Shown piece after piece: positions 33,237 to 42,256 of a stretch of 64,000 nucleotides of DNA. The notes beneath the pieces are model-generated. The model was not told the DNA's origin. It made no database searches and worked only from the letters and a program-made list of their open reading frames with translations. Origin of the DNA: Acidobacteriota bacterium (GTDB lineage: Bacteria > Acidobacteriota > Terriglobia > Terriglobales > Acidobacteriaceae). The stretch spans positions 1 through 64,000 of the forward strand of contig QIAP01000052.1 in the NCBI GenBank assembly GCA_003225075.1, given 5' to 3'. The translations under genes were made by a program, and so were the position numbers. How positions within the stretch are numbered: the first letter of the stretch is position 1; each line of letters opens with the position of its first letter.

Positions 33237-34634
33237 TTATTCGAACAGCCGCATAAATCCCGATGCAGGCAAATCCGGCACCATGAATTTTGTATCTTGC
33301 AAGCCGGATGCACGGGCAACCCCTTCCGCAGCCATGTATCCGCTTCGCACCGCGCCCTCCATGGTGGCGGGCCACCCCGTTGCCACCCAATCTCCTGCGA
33401 GAAACACTCGCGGCCAGACTGTCTCCGGTCTGGGACGGTAGAGATCCACTCCGGGGCCGGGCGAAAACGTGGCATGGACCTCTTTGATCACCGTTGATTT
33501 CACCAGCTTGGCGGTACGCGCTTCCGGAAAGAATTCTCCTAGCTCGCTTAGCGCGAGTTCCACAATCTCGGTTTTGGATCTCTCAACCAGATTCTTCGAA
33601 GAACTGACAACAAGTTCGATATAACTGCCGCCGCCGTTGCGTCCCAAAAGCTTCGATTTATGGAACATCCACTGAATGGTGCGGTCAAGCAACACAGCAT
33701 GGTTCAGTTCCGTAATCGGGCGGTCGAACCAGAGGTGAATGCCGGTGATCGGAGAAGTCTGGAAATGATTCAACTCTTGCCTTAGTTTCTCCGCACCGGA
33801 ATGTTGAGGCAGCAGGCGAGACAAAGCATCGAAGGGAACGGCCAACACTGCAAAATCGAAACTCGTTTCCTTCCCTCCGATGGAAACCTTTATCAGAGAC
33901 GGTTCCGGAGAAAACGACTCCACTCCGGATCTAAATTCCACTTTGCCATCACGCGCCTTGATGTATTCACCCCCGCCCTCGTAGAGCTCAGTCAGGGGCA
34001 CCATGGGAAGACCAATGCGTCCGGCAGACACGGACTTAAGAAATGATTCGCGGACTACCTGGGCTGCGTAGTGGATTGAAATTCGATTTAGATCCTCGTT
34101 GAGGGCGCTAACTAAGAGCCCTTTCCAGAAACGCTCAATCGCGGCCTGGGTTTGTCCATGGCGGCGGAGCCAGGTCAGGAATGCCTCGCCGGTGTCACTG
34201 GGCAGCTTGGGGGTGAGCACTAGCATGGCGCGCGCGATAGACAGCTTGTCCGACATATCCAGACAGGAGGCCCGGAGAAAAGCCGGCGCGGTGTGGAAAG
34301 GCGCAGGCAGGAATGATGGTTTTATAGCCGAGGCACGTCCCCCCGGCTCCAAAAATGTATATTGATCGAACCAGCGGATCTTGCTTTCTACCCCAATCCG
34401 CCGATAGAACTCGATCAGGTTGGTACAGCAACCCAGCAACAAATGTTGGCAGTTATCCACCACCTCGCCGGTGCCGGGATGTTGGTAGGAAGATGCGCGG
34501 CCCCCCAGATAGGAACGCCGCTCAAAAAGCGAGACCCGGAATCCAGTATTAGAGAGAGCACAACTGGCAGCCAATCCTGCCAGCCCCCCTCCAACAACTG
34601 CCACCGTGGGAGGTTCTGTTCGGGTCTGGTTCAT
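33237..34634 (-). CDS. hpnE: Hydroxysqualene dehydroxylase / FAD desaturase HpnE
   Basis: HpnE is a flavoprotein that converts hydroxysqualene to squalene, the last step of the three-enzyme HpnC/D/E route. It has 465 residues. The N-terminal FAD loop reads VVGGGLAGLAASCALSNTGF with the RRSYLGGRASS block. The C-terminal FAD contact is VFLAGDWVATGWPATMEGAV. Its ATG shares one base with the stop codon of hpnD. It ends the minus-strand hopanoid operon and converges on the SMR-like pair. Confidence 0.93.
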   Translation of the reverse strand: MNQTRTEPPTVAVVGGGLAGLAASCALSNTGFRVSLFERRSYLGGRASSYQHPGTGEVVDNCQHLLLGCCTNLIEFYRRIGVESKIRWFDQYTFLEPGGRASAIKPSFLPAPFHTAPAFLRASCLDMSDKLSIARAMLVLTPKLPSDTGEAFLTWLRRHGQTQAAIERFWKGLLVSALNEDLNRISIHYAAQVVRESFLKSVSAGRIGLPMVPLTELYEGGGEYIKARDGKVEFRSGVESFSPEPSLIKVSIGGKETSFDFAVLAVPFDALSRLLPQHSGAEKLRQELNHFQTSPITGIHLWFDRPITELNHAVLLDRTIQWMFHKSKLLGRNGGGSYIELVVSSSKNLVERSKTEIVELALSELGEFFPEARTAKLVKSTVIKEVHATFSPGPGVDLYRPRPETVWPRVFLAGDWVATGWPATMEGAVRSGYMAAEGVARASGLQDTKFMVPDLPASGFMRLFE

Positions 34635-35578
34635 CAGGCCAGACGTTTCAGGAAACCCTTTGCCAGAATGATCAGCTTCTCGCGGACCGTCAAATTAATC
34701 TTACCGTGGAATACGTCATAGCCTTGCTGCGCAATTTTGTCCAGTAGTTTGCGATATATATTGATTAAGACCCACAGAGCGGGCTGGCTGTCTTCGTCTA
34801 CCAGAGGAATCAGTTCGTCACCAGCGCGGTAATAGTTTCTCGCTCTTTCCGCCTCCATGGCAAGCAACGGGAGGAACCGCGCGGCATCATTCGTAGTGGC
34901 AACCTCAGAAGCGGAGATGCCGAACGCAGCCAAGTCTTTCTCCGGAAGGTAGACCCTGCCCATTTCGGCGTCTTCTTTAACGTCGCGAATGATGTTCGTA
35001 AGTTGGAAAGCCAGACCGCAACGCTCGGCCAGTGGCTCGGCCGCAGGGTCGTGATACCCGAACACGCGGATGCACACCAGCCCAACTATCGAGGCAACAC
35101 GATAGCAGTATTCGTACAGATCCTCAAAAGTGCGATATTGCACCGCGAGTGCATGCGGCGCCGGCGCGTCCGCCCACGGTTCGCCATCCTGCACGTCCAT
35201 CATTGTGCCGAAGGCAAGCTGATCGAGCAATTCTGGCGGAATGTGATACTTCCGTTGCGCGTCGGTCAGCGCCAGCAGGACGGCATCGTCCGTGGATTCG
35301 CCCGCCTGCGCGCGGTGCAGGCGGGCGAGACGCTCCGCCAGCTTATTCCTGCGCTCCTGAAGTGGGACAGCGGGGTCGTCCGCAATATCATCACAGCCAC
35401 GCATGAAAGCGTAAACCGCATACAAGGCTTCGCGTTTGGCGCGGGGTAGAACAAGGAAAGCATAATAGAAATTCTTCGCTGCGGAGCGCGTGATGCTACG
35501 GCACACCGAGTAGGCCACCGCGAGCTGAGACGACGTGGCAGAAAACTGCAAGGGCGCTTGTTGTACCCCCGCACTCAT
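34634..35578 (-). CDS. hpnD: Presqualene diphosphate synthase HpnD
   Basis: HpnD joins two farnesyl diphosphates to presqualene diphosphate. The 314-residue all-helical trans-isoprenyl transferase has the first Asp-rich site in FMRGCDDIADDP and the second in LTNIIRDVKEDAEMGRVYLP. The region YCYRVASIVGLVCIRVFGY is typical. It overlaps hpnC by four bases upstream and shares one base with hpnE downstream, so the three are translationally coupled. It is a cytosolic or membrane-surface enzyme. Confidence 0.94.
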   Translation of the reverse strand: MSAGVQQAPLQFSATSSQLAVAYSVCRSITRSAAKNFYYAFLVLPRAKREALYAVYAFMRGCDDIADDPAVPLQERRNKLAERLARLHRAQAGESTDDAVLLALTDAQRKYHIPPELLDQLAFGTMMDVQDGEPWADAPAPHALAVQYRTFEDLYEYCYRVASIVGLVCIRVFGYHDPAAEPLAERCGLAFQLTNIIRDVKEDAEMGRVYLPEKDLAAFGISASEVATTNDAARFLPLLAMEAERARNYYRAGDELIPLVDEDSQPALWVLINIYRKLLDKIAQQGYDVFHGKINLTVREKLIILAKGFLKRLA

Positions 35579-36522
35579 AAAAATTTGACCAGCGCAGCAC
35601 GGGCCACCAGCGCCAGCTTCCGCCGCCTGGAGATAGCCGGACGCAGGCCCAGCACTGAAAATGCCTGGCGCTCAATGGCATTCAGCACTTCCTGGCCCCC
35701 TCGGCTGAAAAGCTCGATGTCAGTTGCCAGATCGTGATCGACTTTTCCTACCAAGGGAAGTCCACGTCGGAACCAATCTCGCGCCCGGTCCACTTCGAAT
35801 CGCATCATTTCGCGAAACGCTGGTGTATTCTGCTGCCTCGCGATATCTTCTTCGCTCACTCCATATTGCCGCAGATCCCCGAGAGGCAGGTAGATACGGC
35901 CTTTGGCGTAATCCAGGGTGACATCCTGCCAGAAGTTCGCCAACTGCAACGCCGTGCAGCTGTAATCCGAAAGCTGCTGACGCTCCGCATCACGGTATCC
36001 ACAAAGATAGAGCACGAGGTGTCCAACCGGATTTGCCGAATAGCGGCAATAACCCAGCAAGTCATCGAAACTCTCATACCGTGTGACCTTCTGATCCTGA
36101 CGAAAGGCTGTAAGCAAATCAGAGAATTCGTGCTTGGGGATCTCGAACTCGCGGATTGTGTCTGCCAATGCTACGAATACTGGATGCCTGGGATGGCCCG
36201 CGTAACCAGCGTCCAGCTCGGCTTCCCACTCATCGAGCAAGCGCAACGAAGTTTCGGCATCGCCGGTCTCGTCGCCAAGGTCGTCCGAGATACGGCAATA
36301 GGCATAGACATTGAAGAAATGCTGTCGTAATCGCTGCGGTAGGAACCAGGTCGCCACTGAAAAGTTCTCATAATGTGTGCGGGCAAGACGCCTGCAATAC
36401 TGACGCGCCTCCTCGTCTGAGGGGGCTCGGTCAGGAACCGCGTATTCAGAGGGAAAATTGCTCCAGCCGGCCGCCGAAGTATGAACAGGCGCAGTATGAG
36501 AGCGGCTAGCCATGGATGACAT
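35575..36522 (-). CDS. hpnC: Hydroxysqualene synthase HpnC
   Basis: HpnC converts presqualene diphosphate to hydroxysqualene. The protein is about 315 residues, of the same fold as HpnD, with Asp-rich sites VYAYCRISDDLGDETGD and LANFWQDVTLDYAKGRIYLP. A short Ser/Ala-rich N-terminus precedes the domain. I place the start at ATG 36522, with GGGGAGA about 12 bases upstream; the frame is open 20 codons further. It follows the first dehydrogenase gene after 87 bases. Confidence 0.92.
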   Translation of the reverse strand: MSSMASRSHTAPVHTSAAGWSNFPSEYAVPDRAPSDEEARQYCRRLARTHYENFSVATWFLPQRLRQHFFNVYAYCRISDDLGDETGDAETSLRLLDEWEAELDAGYAGHPRHPVFVALADTIREFEIPKHEFSDLLTAFRQDQKVTRYESFDDLLGYCRYSANPVGHLVLYLCGYRDAERQQLSDYSCTALQLANFWQDVTLDYAKGRIYLPLGDLRQYGVSEEDIARQQNTPAFREMMRFEVDRARDWFRRGLPLVGKVDHDLATDIELFSRGGQEVLNAIERQAFSVLGLRPAISRRRKLALVARAALVKFL

Positions 36523-36609
36523 AGTTAGTTCTGTCTCCCCGTGATTCGGACCCCGGCCGCGACCATCCCTCAAAAATCCCATTCCCCCAGGATTTCGGAG
36601 TCCCGAAGT

Positions 36610-37647
36610 TCAATGGCCGGGAATGATAGCGGTCTTGATGTCGCCGTTGCGATTCAGCATGTGTCGGAGAACCTGCTGCAATCGCGAGAGCGGCGCTTCG
36701 CCGGTAATGTAATCGTTGGAACGAATTTTCTTTTCCGAAATGAGCCTGAACGCCCGTCGAACGGTATCCGGGGTGTGATGGAACGTTGCCTTCAAAGTAA
36801 TCTCTGAATAATGCAGTCGATTGGTATCAAGCTGCACCTTTGTCCCGCTGGCACACCCGCCAAAAAAATTCACGGTGCCACCCTTACGCACCATCTCCGT
36901 AGCCCATTCCCAGGCTTCTGGACGGCCTACAGCCTCGATGACAACATCCCCGCCTCGCCGCTCAGCGGTGACCGCGCGGACTGCTTCTATCGGGTCTTTG
37001 ACCTTGGTGATTTGCACCACCTCTTGCGCGCCCATGTGCTTGACCGCAGTGGCTTGAGAATCACGCTTCACTACTGCCACCACATTGCACCCAATCGCCT
37101 TGGCTACCTGAACGAACATCAAGCCGATGGGCCCACCGCCAATCACAACCACGGTATCGCCGATTTCTACGCCGGTTTCGTGCAATCCCCGCAGCACGCA
37201 AGCCAGAGGCTCCACCATAGCGGCTTCTTCGTAACTTACATCTGGCGGAACGGCCAGCATATTGGCCTCAACGATTCGCTTAGGAATGCGAATGTACTCG
37301 GCATACGCTCCGTTATTAAAGAGCAGATCTTCGCAAAGATTTTCCTGGTGTTTAGAGCAGTAGAAACACATCTGGCAGGGAGCGGAATTTAATGCCACAA
37401 CCCGCACGCCCTTCCTGAAGGCACGCACATTGGCGCCGACTTCTTCGACGACGCCAGCGAGTTCATGTCCGAACAGTGCCGGGGGAACAATCATGCGGGC
37501 ATGGTAGCCACGCTGGTAGACCTTAAGATCGGTGCCGCAAGTCAGTGCCACCTGCACCTTGACAAGCACTTCGCCATCCCCCACCCGGGGAATCGGCACT
37601 CTTTCAATTTTTATGTCCTCTTTTCCATAAAGGACGGCAGCGGTCAT
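36610..37647 (-). CDS. Zinc-dependent dehydrogenase 1 in hopanoid operon
   Basis: This medium-chain zinc dehydrogenase (sorbitol/threonine dehydrogenase-like) has about 345 residues. The catalytic zinc site is ALTCGTDLKVY with FGHELAGVVEEVG; the structural zinc cysteines are in CQMCFYCSKHQENLC; the Rossmann loop is VVVIGGGPIGLMFVQVAK. ATG 37647 begins the domain (MTAAVLYGKEDI). It sits eight bases after a paralogue and 87 bases before hpnC. Position suggests it acts on a hopanoid side chain, for example ribosylhopane, but no substrate is known. Confidence 0.85.
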   Translation of the reverse strand: MTAAVLYGKEDIKIERVPIPRVGDGEVLVKVQVALTCGTDLKVYQRGYHARMIVPPALFGHELAGVVEEVGANVRAFRKGVRVVALNSAPCQMCFYCSKHQENLCEDLLFNNGAYAEYIRIPKRIVEANMLAVPPDVSYEEAAMVEPLACVLRGLHETGVEIGDTVVVIGGGPIGLMFVQVAKAIGCNVVAVVKRDSQATAVKHMGAQEVVQITKVKDPIEAVRAVTAERRGGDVVIEAVGRPEAWEWATEMVRKGGTVNFFGGCASGTKVQLDTNRLHYSEITLKATFHHTPDTVRRAFRLISEKKIRSNDYITGEAPLSRLQQVLRHMLNRNGDIKTAIIPGH

Positions 37648-37655
37648 CTTTCCGT

Positions 37656-38780
37656 TCACGCTGAACTTCCTTCCCATACGCTGCCCGGTTGGATCACTAT
37701 TTTCATCGACTCGGGTTTAGGATGGGCAGCCAGATTAAGGGCTTCCAGGCTGTTAGCGAGAGGAAAGCGGTGGCTGATCAGGCGCTCCAGATCCATATCA
37801 TGGTTCATGACAAATCGCACGGATTCCTCCTGCAACTCGACGGAAGCACTGTACGATCCCAAAAGTGTCTTTTCGTCGACGCAAACGGCGGCGGGATCAA
37901 AAGTGGCCTCTCCACTTACTGTCTGAGCAAATAACAATACCCGCCCGCCTGGACGCGTCGCATCCATGGCAGACCGGATAAGGCCATTCCCGCCTACCGC
38001 CAAAATCACGGCGTCCGCCCCACGACCTTCCGTGAGTTCGCGCGTCCGCTTGACTGCATCGGACCGCGAAGCATCAATCTGAAGTTCTAACCCGAAGCTT
38101 TTACTTATTGTAAGCCTCTCAGGGTACAAATCGGAAGTAATCACCGTAGCCCCTCTCCGTTGGGCCAATACACTCAGCACGATGCCAATGGGGCCTTGAC
38201 CGATTACTAGAATCGTTTCACTATGCTCAGGATGCAGTGTCGCAATTCCCTTCATGCAGGTATTCACTGGTTCCACGAAGCAAGCCTGCTCAAACGAGAT
38301 CTGATCCGGGATGCGGACGGTACCTCGCTTCACGATCCAGTCCATCACGCGGACGTATTCGGCGAATCCTCCACCGCTCGGCTCAAATCCCGCAGTGCAA
38401 CCCACCTTCTTGTACGTGGGGCATTGGGCGAAAGTTTTGTGCCGGCAGTAATAGCACTCACCGCAGGGTATGTGATGAAAGACGACTACTCGGTCTCGCG
38501 CTGCGAACTCATTAACACCCTCACCCACTGCAGCGACGATCCCTGAAATTTCGTGTCCAAAGATACGTGGGGCGGAGTGCGAGCCTGTTGCAATTTTCTT
38601 TAAGTCAGTGCCGCAAATGCCACAGGTGTGGACTTTTACCAGGAGTTCACCTGCGCCGATTTTAGGAACCGGCACGATTTCGAGGCGTACATCGTTGACC
38701 CCACGGTAGACAGCGGCCTGCATGGTCGTGGGAATCGATTGCTTCCGATCTTCCACCGCGATTTGCCTGGTCATCCCCAT
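37656..38780 (-). CDS. Zinc-dependent dehydrogenase 2 in hopanoid operon
   Basis: This is a 374-residue paralogue of the next gene in the operon. Catalytic zinc site: CGICGTDLKK with FGHEISGIVAAVG; structural zinc cysteines: CGECYYCRHKTFAQC; Rossmann loop: ILVIGQGPIGIVLSVLAQ. It is complete, so the duplication is not a decayed copy. It starts two bases after hpnG, which makes coupling to the adenine-removing step of hopanoid side-chain synthesis likely. An internal ATG at 38723 would also give an intact domain. Confidence 0.85.
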   Translation of the reverse strand: MGMTRQIAVEDRKQSIPTTMQAAVYRGVNDVRLEIVPVPKIGAGELLVKVHTCGICGTDLKKIATGSHSAPRIFGHEISGIVAAVGEGVNEFAARDRVVVFHHIPCGECYYCRHKTFAQCPTYKKVGCTAGFEPSGGGFAEYVRVMDWIVKRGTVRIPDQISFEQACFVEPVNTCMKGIATLHPEHSETILVIGQGPIGIVLSVLAQRRGATVITSDLYPERLTISKSFGLELQIDASRSDAVKRTRELTEGRGADAVILAVGGNGLIRSAMDATRPGGRVLLFAQTVSGEATFDPAAVCVDEKTLLGSYSASVELQEESVRFVMNHDMDLERLISHRFPLANSLEALNLAAHPKPESMKIVIQPGSVWEGSSA

Positions 38781-38782
38781 AA

Positions 38783-39514
38783 CTATGTTTTTAAGTTTGC
38801 GGCGGCTCGTGGATCAGAGCTTACGGCCTGAGCGTGCGCTTCAGTGGTTACCGCCGACAAGGCTTCACAGAGCTTTCCAGCTGCCAGAACGCTATCGCGG
38901 GCCAACTGCCCCACGCTAGCCCAGAGCCGGGGTCGAAACGCCACATACACAACAAATTTAAGCGCATGAAAACGACCATCGTCGCCTATGAACCGCCCAA
39001 TGGGTGGCATGCGTGAATCATTCGCATCGGAGATTACCTTGCAGGCCAGGAACTTTATTCCGTGCGCCTCTGCGGCGCGAGCCACGGTTGCAGCTTCCAT
39101 GTCCACGGCGTGCGCTCCGTACGCCTTTGCCAGCTTAGCCTTTTGCTCTACGTCCGCGACGCTTTCGAAACTAACCAATACGCCATGCCCGGCACCTGAG
39201 TCAGTGCGGCTGCCATCGCCCGCGTCGATGACATGCCGGGGGGTCAGCGTATGACCGACTTGCAGCGACCCATCGAGCCCGCCTGCAAATCCAGCAGAAA
39301 TCAACAGAGACGGCTGATACAAGCTGATGATAGCCTCGGCGGCACGGCGGGCTGCTTCTGACCCCATTCCTCCGCAGACCAGCACCATGGGTCCGCTCTC
39401 AAAGAACTTGAACCAGCGCCCTTCGTGTTCCCTGTGGCTTACAGGCCAGCCTTTTACCAGCGGCCAGACTTCGCGCTCCAGGGCAGCGACAATGGCGACT
39501 TTAGGTGTTGGCAT
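38783..39514 (-). CDS. hpnG: Adenosylhopane nucleosidase HpnG
   Basis: HpnG removes adenine from adenosylhopane to give a ribosylhopane. The protein of about 243 residues belongs to the MTA/SAH nucleosidase/phosphorylase fold. VAIVAALEREVWPLVKGW is the start, LISAGFAGGLDGSLQVGHTL the substrate loop, and VDMEAATVARAAEAHG the ribose-binding Glu block with a following Asp (ISDANDS). ATG 39514 lies inside the end of hpnA (14-base overlap). Confidence 0.9.
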   Translation of the reverse strand: MPTPKVAIVAALEREVWPLVKGWPVSHREHEGRWFKFFESGPMVLVCGGMGSEAARRAAEAIISLYQPSLLISAGFAGGLDGSLQVGHTLTPRHVIDAGDGSRTDSGAGHGVLVSFESVADVEQKAKLAKAYGAHAVDMEAATVARAAEAHGIKFLACKVISDANDSRMPPIGRFIGDDGRFHALKFVVYVAFRPRLWASVGQLARDSVLAAGKLCEALSAVTTEAHAQAVSSDPRAAANLKT

Positions 39515-40508
39515 AGCCGTTTGCCCGAAACCATTCCACGGCGCGGCCCAGGGCATCCTTCACTGGAACCACCTTCCAGCCCAGTTCCCGCACCGCTTTG
39601 CCCGAAGTCACAAACATTTTCTTGCGGCTCATTTGTACGGCTTCAATAGTCGCGCGTGGTTCGCGCCGCAAAATCCGTCCAGTGACCATCTCGTCGACGA
39701 CGCCAGCCAGCAGGGCCACTGCATAAGGCACTCTGACCTTGGGTGATGGCAATCCTGTTATTGCAGACAGCTTGTCGAGAATCTGCTTCAACGTGAGATT
39801 TTCGCCGCCCAAAATGTAGCGCTCGCCGCTTCTTCCCTTCTCCAGCGCTGCCACATGGCCTCGGGCACACTCTCTAACATCCACCAGGTTCAGACCGGTG
39901 TCCACGTAGGCCGGAAACTTCTTCTTAAGGAAGTCCACAATGATGCGGCCTGTCGGAGTCGGCTTAATGTCCTGTTCACCGACGGGCGTCGTGGGATTCA
40001 CCACGACCACATCCATTCGTTCTCCGCCAATGTCTTTCCTTCCAGCATCCAGCGCAACCTGCTCCGCCATAAATTTTGAGCGCTTGTAATGGCCGATCAT
40101 ATTCTCGAGCGCGACCGGCGAGTCCTCGTTCGCAGGATGCCCGTTGGAAGTAAACCCCATCGTGGCCACGCTCGAGGTATAGACAACCCGCCGAACCCGG
40201 TTCTTGCGGGCGGCTTCCAGAATCGCCCGTGTCCCCTCCACATTTGAGCGATACATTTGATCTGGATCGCGAATCCACAGCCGGTAATCGGCCGCAACGT
40301 GGAAGACTACGTCGCATCCGGAGATCGCTGTTTCCAGAGTATTCGGATCTCGCAGATCCCCTGTCACCCGCTCCGCGTTCAAGTTCTGGATATTTTTCGG
40401 GTCGCTGCTGGAACGAACTAGCAGCCGCAAATCAGCTCCCTGCTCGGCTAAAATGCGTGCCACATGGCTGCCGACGAATCCGGTTGCGCCTGTGACGAAA
40501 GCTTTCAT
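39501..40508 (-). CDS. hpnA: Hopanoid-associated sugar epimerase HpnA
   Basis: HpnA is an NAD-dependent epimerase/dehydratase-like SDR protein carried in many hopanoid clusters; its exact reaction is unsettled. About 335 residues, with the Rossmann loop FVTGATGFVGSHVARILAEQ, the YKRSKFMAE (YxxxK) catalytic block, and SSVATMGF. ATG 40508 opens the domain (MKAFVTGAT). It is 121 bases downstream of the small unnamed gene and overlaps hpnG by 14 bases. Confidence 0.92.
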   Translation of the reverse strand: MKAFVTGATGFVGSHVARILAEQGADLRLLVRSSSDPKNIQNLNAERVTGDLRDPNTLETAISGCDVVFHVAADYRLWIRDPDQMYRSNVEGTRAILEAARKNRVRRVVYTSSVATMGFTSNGHPANEDSPVALENMIGHYKRSKFMAEQVALDAGRKDIGGERMDVVVVNPTTPVGEQDIKPTPTGRIIVDFLKKKFPAYVDTGLNLVDVRECARGHVAALEKGRSGERYILGGENLTLKQILDKLSAITGLPSPKVRVPYAVALLAGVVDEMVTGRILRREPRATIEAVQMSRKKMFVTSGKAVRELGWKVVPVKDALGRAVEWFRANGYANT

Positions 40509-40629
40509 GGGCCAACGCTCGGCACTTGACAATCAGTAGTCAGCCAGATTGTTTCGGGATAAGTCCGCGCGGGACGCCAGGCTGGGCAAGCGCCAAATGC
40601 TAAGCGCTGAATGCTATTCACCTTGCCAG

Positions 40630-41079
40630 CTACTCAAGCTTTTCCGGCTGCAGTGAAATCTCGCTTTCGCCCGCAGCCTTCTTCTCCCAGTAATGGCGGA
40701 CCCAAGTCTCCCAGTTCCTACCAGCGGCCATATCACGGCCGGTGAAAGCCAAGGCTGCAATATCTGAATAGCAGATGGATATCTTTGCTGCGCCATCCTT
40801 AGGCAACACCCGTACAGAACTCTGCTCGAGAGTGGCCCCATTGCGGCGATCGAAAATATACCCTTCGATCTTGGCGCCGTCTTTCCTCGTGATCATTACG
40901 TCGCCGCGGTAATCGAAGGCCAGCTCCAGGGCCGCGCGCAGTTCCTCAGGAGCAGCCAGCTCCGGGACCCATCCTTCCAGTTTTTCCCGCGTGCTGCCCG
41001 GTACGACTTCAAGGATGTTTGGATCGGCCAGGGTGCGCTCCGACCCAGATGGGGTTCGACCTGCTTCTCTGCCGCTCAA
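40630..41079 (-). CDS. Unnamed small protein between hpnH and hpnA
   Basis: I do not recognise a named family. The 149-residue protein has a helical front (REKLEGWVPELAAPEELRAA) followed by a small all-beta part: YRGDVMITRKDGAKIEGYIF, TLEQSSVRVLP, ISICYSDIAALAFTGRD. This strand order looks like an Sm/SH3-like barrel. The end is charged (KKAAGESEISLQPEKLE). Start codon TTG 41079 overlaps the hpnH stop (TTGA), so its level is tied to hpnH. A similar barrel appears in the partial gene at 63785. It may be a hopanoid accessory or regulatory factor; this is inference. Confidence 0.75.
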   Translation of the reverse strand: MSGREAGRTPSGSERTLADPNILEVVPGSTREKLEGWVPELAAPEELRAALELAFDYRGDVMITRKDGAKIEGYIFDRRNGATLEQSSVRVLPKDGAAKISICYSDIAALAFTGRDMAAGRNWETWVRHYWEKKAAGESEISLQPEKLE

Positions 41080-42197
41080 ACGTGTGTTTCCTCCGCAGCA
41101 TGGTTATTGATCTGAACCAGAGGATTGAAGGCATGCACCGGATGGACCGGTTCGTCGAGCAATTCGAGAGCTGATGGGTCCTTATAGCTGCTAAAAAGTG
41201 TAGCGCGCGCGGTTTGCCACAAGCCCCGCAGCGAGCCGAAGGTATCGTTGACTGCGGACGCCTCGTAGCCGCTGTGAACCATGCAATTCGCACACTTGGG
41301 ATTTCCTGATTCCGTGCCGTATCGTTCCCATTCCGTGGTTGCCAGCAGTTCGGCAAAAGTATCGGCGTAACCGTCCTGAAGCAGGTAGCAGGGCTTTTGC
41401 CAGCCGAAAATGTTGAATGTGGGCATACCCCAGGGGGTACACGTATAATCTTGCTTGCCCATCAGAAATTCGAGAAATAGGGGCGACATATTGAACCGCC
41501 AGTTCGCTTTGCGGTTGGACAAAATGGAACGAAATAGTCGCCGGGTGCGGGCACGTCCCAAAAAGTGGCTCTGATCGGGTGCTTTTTCGTAGGAATAACC
41601 TGGAGAAAGCATCATGCCTTCGACCCCAAGTTCCATCATTTCGTCAAAGAAGGAGCGCACGCTTTTGGGATCGGCGCCGTCGAACAACGTTGTGTTCGTG
41701 GTGACCCGGAAGCCACGATTGAGCGCCTCTCTAATACCCTCAAGTGCCTTGTCGTATCCGCCTTCCAGGCACACGGAAAAATCGTGGTGCTCCCGCTGAC
41801 CATCCATGTGGACGGAGAAGGTCAAGTATTTGCTGGGTGTAAAGGAATCGATCTTCTGCTTCAGCAGCAGCGCATTGGTGCACAGGTAAATGTATTTCTT
41901 GCGCGCTACCAGCCCCTCGACAATCTCGCCGATCTGAGGGTGCAGCAACGGCTCTCCGCCGGGGATAGCCACGGTGGGCGCGCCACATTCTTCGACCGCG
42001 CGAAAGCATTCCTCGGGCGTAAGTTGCGCCTTCAGTATGTGGCTGGGATACTGAATCTTTCCGCAACCCGCGCATGCCAGGTTGCAGCGGAACAGCGGCT
42101 CCAGCATGAGCACCAGTGGATATTGCTTGCGTCCCCTAAGCTTCTGCTTGAGGACGTAGGTTGCCACCGTCCACATCTGCGAAATTGGTACAGCCAT
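41076..42197 (-). CDS. hpnH: Adenosylhopene-forming radical SAM enzyme HpnH
   Basis: HpnH couples the 5'-deoxyadenosyl group to diploptene, the first step of the C35 side chain. It has 373 residues. The radical SAM cysteines are 38, 42 and 45 in FRCNLACAGCGKIQYP. SPASM-like C-terminal cysteines are in GTESGNPKCANCMVHSGYEA and NIFGWQKPCYLL. HpnH motifs IPGGEPLLHPQI and LTFSVHMDGQREHHD are complete. It starts 59 bases after shc. Confidence 0.95.
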   Translation of the reverse strand: MAVPISQMWTVATYVLKQKLRGRKQYPLVLMLEPLFRCNLACAGCGKIQYPSHILKAQLTPEECFRAVEECGAPTVAIPGGEPLLHPQIGEIVEGLVARKKYIYLCTNALLLKQKIDSFTPSKYLTFSVHMDGQREHHDFSVCLEGGYDKALEGIREALNRGFRVTTNTTLFDGADPKSVRSFFDEMMELGVEGMMLSPGYSYEKAPDQSHFLGRARTRRLFRSILSNRKANWRFNMSPLFLEFLMGKQDYTCTPWGMPTFNIFGWQKPCYLLQDGYADTFAELLATTEWERYGTESGNPKCANCMVHSGYEASAVNDTFGSLRGLWQTARATLFSSYKDPSALELLDEPVHPVHAFNPLVQINNHAAEETHV

Positions 42198-42256
42198 TCT
42201 TTTCTCCGCCTGATGCCAAGCGTTAATTGCTAAATACCTTCACTAACAATCGAAAT

